DNA of 64,000 nt, taken from positions 18,319,153 through 18,383,152 of the forward strand of contig OZ026595.1 in the NCBI GenBank assembly GCA_964020085.1, read 5' to 3'. The first letter of the stretch is position 1. Every line of letters starts with the position of its first letter. A program made the position numbers and the translations under genes. Below, in pieces: positions 23,504 through 35,557 of the stretch. The notes beneath the pieces were generated by a model. The model worked only from the letters and a program-made list of their open reading frames with translations. It ran no database searches and was not told the DNA's origin. Origin of the DNA: Micromussa lordhowensis. Taxonomy: Eukaryota; Cnidaria; Anthozoa; Scleractinia; Lobophylliidae.

Positions 23504-25993
23504 AGTCCTAAGGTTATCTTTCTCAAGCTAGTTATTTTTAGATATGGTACTCAGTTCCTAGGCCGCGTTGACAAGATGTTTTCTTGGAGGATAAAAATGC
23601 GCGTACCTGAGCAAAATCCTTGTCACAGGGTTGGTTTATTTTACCCCTCATTGAAATTTTCGAAACGGGGAGTGCTCTAAATATAATCTGTTTGGGATTG
23701 CCTTGGGAATAATGCCTATATGGTGGATTAATTCTCTTACAGTTCGATGCTCATCATCATCTAGTTATCCACTGGAATACAAGTGTATTAACATTTAAAA
23801 ACAACTTAGGCAGATCACTTCTGAATATTGACAGACAGGTTGAATTTTGTACATGCTGAGATGATCGTTCCAGAAGGTATTTTATTTTATCTTTCAAGTC
23901 CAGTTAAGGGACCCCAGTTCTTCGCTTTTTGGGTTAGAGTCGGCGCTCCTAGGTACCTGGGGATTTTCTCGCTCGTTCAAGGACCATTTTAAGCGGAAGC
24001 AAACAGTACGCAAACGTGCAAAACGCACGCGGCAAGCCTCTCAAACTCAGGTAAAAGCTTGCAAAAATACTTTACAGGGGGTAACCTGCTATGACATGCT
24101 TTCTTTAGATTCATAACAAACATGGATTCTCGGGAAGAAACTTTACATATTTCCTTCATTTGCTTTAACCCCCTCTTCCTTCTATCTGTAGATCGATCTG
24201 TTCGCGGGTCAAGGAGGGCTTCTCTAGCCGAACTAACATGCTTCAGTGCACGAGAATATGTAAATCAGTTCAACAAGTCATCAAGTAAACGACCCCAGCT
24301 ATCATCCAGTGTTACTTGCGAGTTTCATGTCAGTATGAATCCTTAAATTCAACCACAAATCAATCGTGATGAGGTAAAATGGACACTAATTCTAGTCTTG
24401 AGACCTGCACAATTCCGGCCGGTTTCAAGAACCACTGTCAACTATCAACCAAAACAAAACGAAGTGCCAAAATTAACCGTTGAGCTCAGACCAGTCTCTA
24501 AGAACACGATACCCCTAAATGAACGAGTTGCGTTCTTAGTTCAGATAACGTTTTTTGTTGTGTGCAAAATAACCTGTCCGTATTGTCACAAACTGGCCGC
24601 GTCACACCAGTAGCGTATATTATTTCCCGGGCTAGAAAGGAATTTATTTTTAGGTTTTTCCTCACGTTGTACAGTTTTTGGATTTCAACAATGGGAAAAA
24701 ATAGGTTTGTTTTCATAAAAAAACGCAAAAGAAACGTGATATTTCACAGAAAGTAGAAAAAATGTACAATGGTTGACCTATATAGTGGTTTGCAGTACAA
24801 AATTATTCAAAATAATATTTTTGAAAGTTACGGACATTGTAAACGTCGATCTCCCTTGCTGATATGCCATATGCGACAAGAAAATGGCGTCCGAAACGTA
24901 TACAGGGTAGATAAAAGTATACAGTAAAATAAACTCTTATCTCTTCTTTGGTTATGGTACGCTATCGATTAACAGTATTAAACTATTTGACATTAGAGAA
25001 CTGCAAAAGTTTATTCTGATTTCAGAATCATCATTTTGATTCTGAAACGAGAAAGTAACTAATTGACTCTGGCGGACTTTTTCAATTCGATCAAATTTCA
25101 GTGTTATCTCTGAAACGGTATCTGTAAAGACATGAACATTTTCACGAAAAATTGATGTTCGTGACGTTTTAGAATATAACTAAAAAAAGACCTTTGTACC
25201 ATTAGTAGGTAGTTAATATCTTAGAATTGAGATGACATCATACAAATCACGTAAAGTTAAAAATGCTTATAGAATGTCACACAACTCAACAAAACATCTG
25301 CACTGCCTGAGCGTACGTTTGTAAAAACCTAATTACAAATAGATGCTTCAACAAACACTGTGAAATTTGAATGTCAATGTTGAATACAGGCTTAAATTAA
25401 AAGTGTCAATCATATTGAATTTGATTAAACTGCAAATACGAGCAAAGACGTTTTGTCGATGGATGGAATAAAGATTCGACCGGTTTTTTAACGAGGCTAT
25501 TTCAACAATTTTATTTTTACAAAATGCACCGAACTTAGCGGCACGAACGTTTATGTTCATTTTGGATTCCATTTCCATCTTTGTCGTCTTGACAAGCCGT
25601 GTTAATCCTACAAAATTAACTGAAACAATATTAGTGGTGGTTTTCCCGTGACTCCTCCTACGTTTTCAGTTAGTTTCATCCTTTTATGCCAATTGCTGAA
25701 TAAAAATTCTCGTACTTGTACTGACTCGCATAAGTGTATTCCAAAAAAACCTCAATTCCAAAAAGACTCAATATAATCATGATGAATTGACCAGAGTAGA
25801 CACTGACTGTTATTATAGTTACTTGATTTTAAATTCGCTTTCGGCGATTTACTTCTAAAAAAAACATAACTAGAGCCCTAAATTGGTTTATACAGGATAC
25901 TTTCAGAAATAATCAGTCCTGCATCATGGAATTTTATTACTGAAACATCGATCAGCCAGAAAAGGAAGAAAAGGAGATCAACTCAAGGGCATA

Positions 25994-26155
25994 CAGTGGA
26001 ACTTCGATATAGCGAAGGACCAAGGGAGCGGTAAAATATGTTCGCTATAATAAGGTTTTGCTGTATCGAGGTTTTTTTTCCATATATTTTTCTATTACTG
26101 GGGCCAGGAAAATCGTTCGCTATACCGAGAACTTCGTTATATAGAGTTTCCACTG
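25994..26155. mobile_element. Tc1/mariner-pogo-type MITE with TA target duplication
   Basis: A 162-bp element with ends CAGTGGAACTTCGATATAGCG and TATATAGAGTTTCCACTG, flanked directly by TA on both sides. The CAGTGGAA...TTCCACTG ends and TA duplication fit the pogo/Tigger branch of Tc1/mariner elements. Internal TTCGCTATA blocks repeat the terminal motif. Confidence 0.8.
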
Positions 26156-26881
26156 TATTTCGTCAGCTTGATGTAGTAAAATCTAAGGCTTAGATCACAG
26201 AACTAACTGATTAAAAGAAAACCTGTGAGAAAACTTGTATTTTTTTCTAGGAAAGTAAAAAAATTTAGTGCATTTAAAAATGTATCAATCAGAAGAAAAA
26301 ACGAATCAGATTTTAATTATTTTCCTGGGACGAAGTGTGTGTCTTCAAAAGACATTGCTAAATTTAAAAGGAATTAAGATGTGTATTCAGATAAAATGAT
26401 GATTGACAGCATGAATATAAAGCTCTTTTTAGTCCATTAAAAGTTCGGGTCCCATCCGTGTATTGGTCAAAGGTCAATTCTTGCTTTCTAAAATGTGTCA
26501 GCATCGATGAATGACGTAATTATGGTTTTTTGTGGTTATCTGTAGTGTTATCAGCAAATAGCACGCGAAAGCCATCAAACCAACGGTATTTATGTTTATT
26601 CAGAGGAGAATCCCTTTGTTTTAATTTCTGTAGGGTGCAACAATGTACAATCAAAATAAATCAACACCAGTTGCGCTGCGTTACACTGATAAAGATCGAT
26701 AGTAGTTGACTCAGCGTCGTTTCCAGCTCATGTGAGTGATAGGATAACAGCATGGAATGATTATTTTTTGATAACTGTGGACAGGAAGTAGGAAGATTAT
26801 TAAAAAAAGTACAAAAAGCTACGTGTCAAGGTCGTAACTGAAAGAAATATTACACAGCTGATGTCGTTCTCAGCCTGAAGA

Positions 26882-26943
26882 AAGATACGGAGTCACGTAA
26901 AGGAAGGTACCGAGTCACGTCAAGGAAGATACCGAGTCACGTC
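26882..26943 (+). repeat. 22-bp tandem repeat upstream of the GPCR
   Basis: Almost three copies of AGGAAGATACCGAGTCACGTC. The motif AGTCACGTCCT(A/T)CAAGAAA that ends the array occurs again about 350 bp downstream at 27285, so the block was duplicated. It lies about 540 bp before the receptor start codon, where it could be regulatory. Confidence 0.7.
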
Positions 26944-27484
26944 CTTCAAGAAAAAGTTTGGCGGCTGACAGAAATAAATGGACTTTCCAAATCAATAAAA
27001 ACAGTAACAAAAACTTTGCAGTTTGTAATAAAAATCGATAAACAATTGCACCGAGCAGTTGTATCTGTTTTATCGATGTTTCAGCGCGAGGTAACCTTTA
27101 AATTTAGAAACCGACGTAAAGCTAAGGACGATAAATATTCTGTACTTAGTAAGCAGGAACGAGGCGATACCGACGGTTTTTTTTTTAAGATACAAGATAC
27201 AATTCAAAGTCATAAAAGACTAAATATTACTGAAACAACTGAATCACAGTCAACCTCGTTCGCGGGGATTAAAGGTAATCAATGAAGTCACGTCCTACAA
27301 GAAATGTCTCATAATCATCCCGGATGTTAGTTTAATTAGCCAACCAATCACAACAGGCGTCACTTTAGCCGACTTTCCCCATCATCATTTAAATAATACG
27401 GAAGGCTTAAGTGTATTCAAATAGACAAGAATACTCATTGTACAATCATCACACTCAAAGGTGTTAAAGTTGTTTTGGTTAGAG

Positions 27485-28591
27485 ATGAACACCACGAAAG
27501 TTTTTGGAAATTTATTTGCTAGTGTGCTGTCAAACGCAACAAAAGACCTAATTTGTAGGCCAGAGTTTGCTCTCGGTGCAGACCTTTGCCTGAGCTCAGC
27601 TGTGGTTATGTTTATAGTCGCCAGTGTGACTGTAGCGGGAAACCTTCTTCTGCTGTTGACAATTCGCCGAAATCACCGCCGTCTCTTTCGCACTCCTTCC
27701 ACTTTCTTGATTGCCAATCTCGGCGTTTCAGACTTGCTGGTCGGGTTGCTAGTTGGGTACGTTGTCTTCGTGCGAGACCTTCATCGTTACATGCAGCTAG
27801 AGGTACCCGACGTGGTCCGAGTGCTTATCGAAGTTTTCGAAGGGCTGACATTGTTTATCAGTGGTTGTACTATCATTGCATTGTCGGCGGATCGATACAT
27901 CGCTGTATCGGACCCGATGGGATATCGATCGAGGGTGACAAAGAAACGAGTGAAGACTTTCATAACGCTGGTTTGGATCTCTGCAGTTTTACTGTGTTCT
28001 TTACCATCGACTGGTCTTGATAAGAAACTATACAGCATTGTTTATCTACACACTCATGGAACAGTTCCTATATTATTGCTGACGACAATCTGCATTAAGA
28101 TCTTTCGAGCTATGAAGCTTCATCGACGAGAAATGGCAACGTTGCAAGATTCTCCGATGAACAGAAGGCGAGAAATGGCGAGGGAAAGAAAAATGTCCTA
28201 TACAGTGTACATAATTTTAACCCTGTTTTATTTAACTTTGGTTCCAGCTTATATCACGATTCATATTGCTTGTTGGTACACAGGCTCCAATATATATTTA
28301 ACATCAGTTTTTCGGCTGGCTGACTTTTTTTCGACAAGGTTTCTGTTTCTAAACTCTGCGATCGATCCATATGTTTACGCGTGGAGAATCCCCAAGTACC
28401 GTCAAGGCTTCATAAAAATAATTTCTTTTAAGAAGCACAGATCAAAAACAGAAATAACTTCCAGGAGACATAGACGAACTTTAAAACAAAGTGCGACAGC
28501 TGCGTTAACCTGTAAACACTCGTTAAAATGCGGGAAAATTGAAGTTGATTTTCACTCAAATTGTGGAGAACTTCAAACAACTCATTTCTAA
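27485..28591 (+). CDS. Rhodopsin-class (class A) G-protein-coupled receptor
   Basis: Single-exon gene, 368 residues from the ATG at 27485 (an in-frame GTG at 27461 is not a normal animal start). The N-terminus has N-glycosylation sites NTT and NAT. Seven hydrophobic segments are visible. Signature residues: GN in TM1 (N about 53), L..SD in TM2 (D about 83), the ADRY motif at the end of TM3 (about 135-138), W in TM4 (about 164), P in TM6 (about 254) and NSAIDPYVYAW in TM7 (D about 294, so DPxxY). The canonical cysteine at the top of TM3 is absent, and the second extracellular loop is very short with no cysteine. TM6 lacks CWxP. These traits resemble the MECA group (melanocortin, lysophospholipid, cannabinoid and adenosine receptors). 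The ligand cannot be predicted. Large intronless class A families are usual in cnidarians. Confidence 0.9.
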   Translation: MNTTKVFGNLFASVLSNATKDLICRPEFALGADLCLSSAVVMFIVASVTVAGNLLLLLTIRRNHRRLFRTPSTFLIANLGVSDLLVGLLVGYVVFVRDLHRYMQLEVPDVVRVLIEVFEGLTLFISGCTIIALSADRYIAVSDPMGYRSRVTKKRVKTFITLVWISAVLLCSLPSTGLDKKLYSIVYLHTHGTVPILLLTTICIKIFRAMKLHRREMATLQDSPMNRRREMARERKMSYTVYIILTLFYLTLVPAYITIHIACWYTGSNIYLTSVFRLADFFSTRFLFLNSAIDPYVYAWRIPKYRQGFIKIISFKKHRSKTEITSRRHRRTLKQSATAALTCKHSLKCGKIEVDFHSNCGELQTTHF

Positions 28592-28772
28592 AGCGATGGA
28601 GAGCTAACAGCGGTAAACTAGAGGAAACATTCTTGATGACGGAATATTGTAAATAACTTGTGAGGACATGATGTAATGTCTTATTTAAAGCTTTAAAAGC
28701 TATGCTCAATCCTTTGAGGACAACTGTGGTTTAGAGATTAGCCAGCCACTTACTTTGTATCAGTCTGTATGT

Positions 28773-28850
28773 GTAATAATAATAATAATAGGTAATTTAT
28801 ATAGCGCTCATGTCCTATGTTCAAGGCGCTTTACAATAATTGACCTTTCT
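28773..28850 (+). repeat. Microsatellite plus TTTATATAGCGC-type retroposon end
   Basis: A (TAA)n run, then GGTAATTTATATAGCGCTCA...CAAGGCGCTTTACAATAATT. The TATATAGCGC...GCGCTTTACAA pair is a common dispersed motif in marine invertebrates; here it looks like the end of a degraded retroposon. Confidence 0.5.
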
Positions 28851-29687
28851 ATCTAAGAATAATAATGTTAAAAATGAATAAGAAAATACTCTAGTAATTA
28901 AAAATACCTAAAAATATGATAGTAATAACGTAAGTTACGATAAAGTTCTAGAACAATAGGGAATTATCTAAATATTTCTTATTTCTGTATTATGAAAGAA
29001 GCCAGATCGCACGGAAAAAAAGAAGATATTTATTAAACTGATTAAAAAAGCGCCCCTTGTGCTTCTGAAGGTCACGGAAAGGCCCTTGAACGTTTTAATA
29101 TTAGGAAAATTAGTTTTCAGTTATCAGCGTCAACCGTACAGCCTCTTACGCAGACGTTCGTGGTATGCCACGCAATCTTGGGGAGGAACGATGGCGTGAC
29201 AAGCCAAGTCCAACCATTAATAATGGACTCTTGATAAAGATTACGTCAGACATTTAGAACATATTCTTGCTCTGTGAGCTGATCTGTGAGCTGATGCTCA
29301 CACAGTTCACAAAAAGAAGGCCAAGTTTATGATGTGGCGCGTTATTTTTGATACAACTGGTCAATTATGAGATTCGCACTTCGATGTTTAGACACAGTCA
29401 GCTTTGTGACTGCGTTGACCTGGACGCTAGCTTTTCTCACTTTGAAAAAAGTTTACCTCAACTTGAAATCAAAGTTCATGCAGAAATCCGCTTCATTTTC
29501 CGCAGTATTTGCTTGATTTTCAACCGTTTACTGAAAAATCTGTTTTTGAGTGTCCTTTTGCTTATCCTATGATATTATTTTTATCATATCTGGTTAAAAA
29601 CAGCATTTATCGCGTCTCTGTTACATGCAAATTAGCAATTGAATGGTATGTAATGCGCATGTGTACCAGCTGACTGTGTCCCTTTAA

Positions 29688-30095
29688 GGCGGGACTAAAC
29701 CTAAAAGCCGTATTTTGGCTGGGTATTATGTTTTTAATGCCAATATCTCGCTTACGTTTCAAGCAATCAAGAATCTCTATGCTCATCCCACATATCTATG
29801 TTTTGGGTTGTTTTGTGAATTTTTTGGTGATTTTTAGGTATATTTGGAGAGAAATAGTTTTTCTCAAAGGATTAGTAAAATTGATGGAAATAGGAAATTT
29901 GGAAGATTTGTTGTTGTTTTAAAATTAGAGTTTGAAATTAAAAATTGGTACATACACTCCAAACAGTTGCCTAACAACCTAGGTGCCATTGTGGGGTCGG
30001 GCAACTGTCTGGTGGTGTTCCAAAACCCTTTTTTTCCCTTTCAACCTCTCTATAAACTTACCAAAATTTCACCTAAATTCAGGTTTAGTCCCGCC
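29688..30095 (+). mobile_element. TTAA-flanked MITE, copy B
   Basis: A 408-bp element with a perfect 15-bp terminal inverted repeat, GGCGGGACTAAACCT / AGGTTTAGTCCCGCC, bounded by TTAA at 29684-29687 and 30096-30099. It is the inverted relative of the 17772-18175 copy. The termini of the two copies differ in sequence, but the interiors align throughout. Confidence 0.85.
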
Positions 30096-31261
30096 TTAAG
30101 CGTTAGAGGACATGGGAAATGATAAACAGACTTTAAATATAGAGAGATTTTAAGAACATGAGGGGCCGGAGGAGCTTCATTGAGAACGAGTGCTTAATAG
30201 AGAGAAGGATCATGTGCTTAAAATGTTGCCACAAAAAGCCAGGAGATTTGGCGCTGTTTCCTTACAGATGAACTTGACAAAGTCAGCTGCCTCTTTTGCC
30301 CTATCCCCTCCCATTTAACTACTAATGAGAGATCACTCAAACACACTTAAAAATCACGCGTCGAAATTTAATTGTATTTTGCATGAAAAATAAAAGACAG
30401 GAAATAAACTGACACGTAAACCATTTATAAAAGAGACTCAAAACCTGATGATTTTCCTTCGTTGACCCTAATTCTAAGGTTCCTTGTTAGGAGCTTTAGT
30501 TTTAATTTCCAGAACGAATTGCCCTTTGCATTCCTTCAAAACACAAGCACGCACATATTGTTAAGAAACCACACAGTGCATAATATAAAGGCCACTGAAA
30601 GAGAGGTCACTACCCATCGAGTAGCGCTGGTATCCTCTTTACTATGTACCTTTTTTCGTGAACTGTCCAGTAATTATAAGTACCCTGGGTTTTTGGAATT
30701 ATTAGCACTCAAAGGCGTTTAGCAGGTTGCATGTTTCGGCATTTTCATAGTAAGCGTTCACCCAAACAATCCCATAATCACTTGATTATCGCTCTCTTAA
30801 ATGGTGAGCTATTACAAAAAGACCACTATAAAAACGGGCGGCTTCCTAGGAAAATTGGCCAATCAACAGCAACTACCACAATAGCGCTAAATAGGGGCAG
30901 GTTTGAGTGGTTAAAATTGCGGGAAAGAGATAAAAACTTTGAACACCATACGATGACGTGTAGTTGATTTACAACACTTTACGAAAACCCGCGAAATACA
31001 TGTACAAACTCATCCTCGATTAAATTTGTTCTAAGAGGACAAATTTGACTTTTCCCAATTGTGAAATATATAACCTACTAGCAGTCTCGCTTTATATACG
31101 TTCAAGGACATTTAGACGCGTTGGTCCATAATAGGTTATAAACACACACGTGCATCGAAACACTCCGAATGTGAGATTAGAAAAAACAGCGATCGTGATG
31201 AAAGTAGTTTACTGTCCGGAAACACTTGTTGTTAGAGAGGTTCCGAGAGAGAGGTTTCTAG

Positions 31262-31267
31262 TTTATT
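31262..31267 (-). terminator. Polyadenylation signal of the 817-aa membrane protein gene
   Basis: AATAAA on the minus strand, 52 bases after the stop codon of the gene that ends at 31319. Confidence 0.65.
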
Positions 31268-31318
31268 TTTGATTCCAAGATCGGAAAAATGAACAGCTCG
31301 TAGTCTTCTCAAAATTGT

Positions 31319-34300
31319 CTACAGAAGTACTTCACCCATTTGTAGGAAATTCTCGTCGTTTTCTTCAGGAGTTTTGATGGCCAAACCACAAGCAAGCAAC
31401 ACAATTCCGACGATCAAGACGAATACACCTCCAATAATGGCGCCGCAGCGTTCTTGGGCTTTACAACACACTCCAACAAGGAGCACCAAAGCCAGTCCCA
31501 TTATAACGCCACCTGCTATGGCAAATTTCCCGCCATGAGCATCCCAGAACTTTTCTACTCGGCTGAGGTTGCACCTATGATACGCGTCTACGTTCGGTTG
31601 CTGTATCACACAAGGATTCATTTGACTGCCACAGTCCTTCCTTACGTCTTGTTCAAGTCCAAGAGGTTTGAAGCAACTGAAGCTCTTCCGCATCTCCTTG
31701 AGACCAGCAAGGGTATCGGTTGTCGTCTTCCCAGCCTGGCAGATCAACTCTCCTGTCTGGAACTCGTGGCTGTTGCGACAGGTGCACATGGGGAAATGTT
31801 TCTTGTCATCCTTCGCGCACTCGATAAATCGATAGTTCCAGCACACACCCTTGGTCGCATTCACAGAACCACACTCGATGAAAGTAACTGGACACACGTA
31901 CCCAGGATCAGGAATTACTTTGCATGTGCCTCCAAGGAAGATGTACTCGTTAGAACACTCAACTCGTCCATTCTTTACCACGGCATTAACCTCCCTACAG
32001 TAGTATTCAAGCCGCTCACAGTATGGGTAACCATAGGTCTTGTGCATTATGCCGCTGTCGCCACTAGGATTCAGCCCGGAATTATAATTCTTCTCCGCAC
32101 AGAGCGACGAGCACGTTTTGAAAGCACTTCTATGCCAGATGACACAGTACGGTTGCTTTTGCTTTTTCTGGAGGAAAGTGTCATCTTGTCTTTCGCATGG
32201 GCAGTAATTTATTCCAGGGTCTGGGTCATGATAATTTGGATCACATGTCATTGCTGCTATTGCTCCCACTACTGGAATGGCGAAGAACGCATCATCGACC
32301 CGATCGAAGCACGTCGACATTTCTTTTCCAAATTTGCCGAAAGCACCCAGAGCTTCGCTGCACGACTTTGCAATTTCACTCGTAAAAGAACCTCTGCTAC
32401 TGCTAAATGACGGACTTTTTCCGGCTTCAAATGAAGCGCCAAAAGCGATTTTTAATGGTTCGCTTGGAAGGCTGCAGAGCTTGATAAACTTTTTGTGGAG
32501 ACTCGTTAGCTCAAAACACTCTTGCAGAAATGTGGGAACATCAAGCTCAAAGCCCACGGCCGGGAGAGTGATTTCAATGTTCACTTTCGGCAGGGAGTTT
32601 TCGAGGAATTTCAAGACTTTATCTTGAAATGTTCTCAGGAGGGTATTAACCAAGTGGCTGGTGAAACCGTCTAAAGGGCAGGTGACTAAATTCACTATGT
32701 TCTGTGCAAGTTCAATGGTACACCCTAACGGATTTGGCCGTCCACAAGGACAACAGGACATGAGATTTTTCATGACGGGCCCAAGCGACTTGGCAAATTT
32801 CTCAAGTTCATCAGCAGCAGGCTTGAGGAACGTTTCTGCTGCATCGATGATTGCGTTTGCAGTATCGAACAAGGCGCTGATAACTGACAGCTTATCAAGC
32901 AATGCGTTCGCTGCACCGAGATCTTCGTGGCAGCTGGTCATGTGTTGTTTCCATGTCGTGATTTTGGGGATAGCTCTTGAAAAGCCTTCATCAACAAGAG
33001 AGCATTCAGTGCAAGAGTTACCACCTCCCCTTGCCTGGCAGTGTGCTGTCATGCAGTTCTGTCCTTCGTGGAAACCTTGCATTGCAACTTTGGAAGGATG
33101 CTGGACTTTCTCAATCGTACTTTTGACCAGTTCTAGTGACAATCCCAATGGCGAAGAAAGCTTGCATATCTTGGCGCCTGAAAATTAAAAAAAAGGAATA
33201 GAGTACCAGTACTGAACGTCACATAAAAATAAAAGCTGTAGTAGTAGAACTAAAATGTTTAAAAGAAGACCTTAACTTGAAGTCCTGAATCGTTCAAATG
33301 CCATAATAAAGCCTTTGCAAACGAAAGTGAACCTACCCATACAATAGAAGTCAAGCAAGTGGTCTTTTTAAATAAGCCGGATGACACCCGTTTTTTTTCC
33401 AGAAGCAACGAAGCAGAGCTTCCGGGGAATCAATAAAAAACAAAATTCTCTCGACCTGCAACAGGACGCATATATCAAAACCTCTAAGGAGAATATTGAT
33501 GTTTATCTCAGGACTTGAGAGGGTTGAAACTACAAGACATTCTTCATCAGTTGAATAACGTTACAGACCACGAGAATTCTGATCGTATACTACGCCTGTA
33601 ATGGTAACAATTTCTTTTGTTTTTGTCCTCTAGGCCTCGCTATCAAGCTGAATTTTAATATATCCTGCTACGGGCAACACCTTTTTGGATAAATAGCGGG
33701 GTCCTCATTTATAACCTTTGCAAAACACCGCGATCTAGTGAAGATCAACAGTTGCTGTTTGGACTGGGAGTGCATCCACGAGCGATTATTGGATTGTTTG
33801 GGGAGACAATATGGTGAACAAGTATGGTGAAAGATTTTGCCCTTTTGGCATTTTGTAAAAGTTAAGATCCGAAAAGGATTTTCTGATATCAATTCGTGCA
33901 TTCAGCATTTCATATGTTTCGCTATTCCCCCCAAACAATCTCATAATCACTTGCACGGACACTCAATCCAAGGTAAAGTCTGCATACGAGCCTAGTGGCT
34001 CATCAGGCCGGAGCTTATCCCGGTTTCAGTAGCATGAAGCGACTAGGAATATTTCTACTCCCCCCTGGATGGGATGCTAATCCATCACAGGGTTACCCCC
34101 AGCATTAAATTCGCCAGTACCCATTTATACACCTGGGTGGAGAGAACACACCACAATGTCCAATGCACAAGAACACAGCGCAATTTCCGCGGCCAAGGCT
34201 CGAACCAGGAGCGCTTGCTCCAGAGTCGAGCGCACCAACCATGACTCAATCCAAGCTAGCACTCTATTTGAAACTGAGCTGCGTAATACACACATATAAT

Positions 34301-35557
34301 ACCTTTCTTATCTATTTCCCACAGCAACTTGAATCCTTTCTTCTTGTCTTTGTACTCTAAAAATTTCTCAGCGTAGTCGATAACTTTTCTTAATCCTGTG
34401 TTTAAGGTTTCCAAGGCATCCAGCACCACCGGCAAAACTTTCTCCACGAGAACTTTGCGTATTTTTCCAATCGCCGGGATGTTGTTCGTAAATTTGGTTC
34501 CATTATCTAATGCAGTGTGGATTCTCTTCAGCAACTTCAGGACCAACTCAAATTTTGAGGCGTAGCCCTTCAGGGGTTTCAAAAGAGTGCACATGTTTTC
34601 AAGTTTATCTTGCATTGCCGTTGCGTTGTCTCTGCACTTTTCCCCTTCTATTATAGCATCCTTAAGAAGCAGCAGTGCCTGTTTAGTCTCACCTAGATAA
34701 AGAAGGACGACATCCAATATTACTTATCTTTCTTTTTTTTTAAGAGAGAAGAAAGATTTCTAGGAAAATGTTTAACTTATAAACCTTGATTGTCTCGCAA
34801 GGATGCCGTTGATAACAGGAAATCAAACTGGGGCTGAAAACTTTTTTTTGTGTTTTTGTTTTGGTGCAATCCCTGGCGCAAAAAAATGGCGCAACTGTAG
34901 ATTGAGAATGTTCCAAAGGTCTTAGTCTGAGCTAGGTTACGAGCTGATAAACCTAGCTCCGTAGCTTAGCTTAAAGCACCAAAAGATTAAACAAGCTAAT
35001 TTTTCAGAATTGACTTGATTTCAGATATGACACTGGCTATTAAGGCAAGAATTTTTAGAAATTTCGTTTCGATCTCTGTTCAGAGTAAAACTTTTCACAC
35101 TGCCAACTTTTTGTTTCTCTATTGAAAGCCAATTGCATTGGTTAATACATAACAAAAGCTGATCAGCGTGAGGATAAAGGAATCGTTCTTACCGTAACAA
35201 TTGGTGTCAAGGTCGGTAAATTTCATATCGGTGACAGGTGTGGTTGAAGAGATATTCCCAGCGCCTACATTGGTTATGTCGGCGTTTGTACCACATTTTA
35301 CCGTGACGCTCTCCAAAGCAAGTCCGCTGTCAACATACATCGTAAATAAGACAACAGTCAAAGCTGCTGGACCAACATGTGATCTAAAAAGGGGATGAAA
35401 ATTTATAAAAGTTACACCATGATATCGTTCCTGGCTCGTTCTTAAGTGCGGCAAGGCTACTTAAAACACCTTTTAAATGTATGTTTTAGTTCTGCACTAC
35501 ATTTTAAACTTCTTTCCCAGAGCAGTTTCCCTGGCTGGTTTACCTGTAAGCCGCCAT
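31319..35557 (-). CDS. Secretory-pathway, cysteine-rich protein with a C-terminal two-helix membrane hairpin; family not recognised
   Basis: Four exons on the minus strand: 35557-35544, 35383-35193, 34692-34303 and 33177-31319. All three junctions are GT-AG in phases 2, 1 and 1 and join into an uninterrupted 817-residue protein. Residues 1-4 (MAAY) come from the tiny first coding exon. Residues about 5-29 (SHVGPAALTVVLFTMYVDSGLA) make a signal peptide. Exon 3 (residues 69-198) is helical and lysine/leucine-rich, like a coiled bundle. Residues about 230-740 contain many cysteines in clusters (SCCPCGRPNPLGC, NYCPCER, FPMCTC) and a serine-rich stretch. Two hydrophobic segments follow at about 750-770 (GGVIMGLALVLLVGVCC) and 777-799 (GGVFVLIVGIVLLACG), separated by only KAQERC, then an acidic tail of about 18 residues. 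I do not know this architecture. It could be a cnidarian-specific adhesion, matrix or immune surface protein, but nothing in the sequence decides this. Confidence 0.85.
33178..34302. other. Intron 3 of the 817-aa gene, with repeats
   Basis: A 1.1-kb intron that contains a minus-oriented SINE (33981-34252). It also has an inverted pair of ATTGTTTGGGG / CCCCAAACAATC blocks at about 33785-33960 that marks a second small element; a related block lies at 30755-30790. Confidence 0.6.
33981..34252 (-). mobile_element. tRNA-derived SINE, minus orientation
   Basis: Read on the minus strand it has a tRNA-like head with an internal promoter box B (GGTTCGAGCCTTGG) after TGGTTGGTGCGCTCGACTC, then CTCTCCACCCAGGTGTATAA, ATGGGTAC and GCTTCATGCTACTGAAACCG. 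The same series of words occurs on the plus strand at 52232-52482, so the two are copies of one SINE family. Confidence 0.8.

Larger units (their letters stand above)
20513..27484. other. Intergenic region between the bHLH and GPCR genes
   Basis: Apart from the repeat elements listed separately (about 20.8-21.1, 21.37, 22.04, 23.05, 25.99 and 26.88 kb), I see AT-rich non-coding DNA. Open frames at 22964-23248 and 23363-23680 are translations of a fold-back element. Those at 24122-24613 show no domain. Confidence 0.5.
28592..31261. other. Region between the GPCR and the minus-strand gene
   Basis: Holds the GPCR 3' UTR (no clear AATAAA close by), an ATT-type microsatellite at 28774, a relative of the 7.5-kb hairpin family at 29137-29205 and TTAA-flanked MITE copy B at 29688-30095. 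Open frames at 29348-30122 and 30462-30967 are partly within the MITE and show no domain. Confidence 0.5.

Noticed and set aside
23363..23680. Serine/threonine/proline-rich 105-codon frame
   Set aside because: It translates the GACTCCGAC blocks of the fold-back element at 23054-23503.
24122..24613. Two overlapping short frames
   Set aside because: Protein-like start but no domain, no conserved motif and no supporting splice sites.
27586..28020. 144-codon plus-strand open frame
   Set aside because: Alternative frame of the GPCR exon; no domain and no start context.
31454..32410. 318-codon plus-strand open frame
   Set aside because: It is antisense to the large terminal exon of the 817-aa gene, has no domain, and exists because the cysteine-rich coding strand has few stops in that frame.
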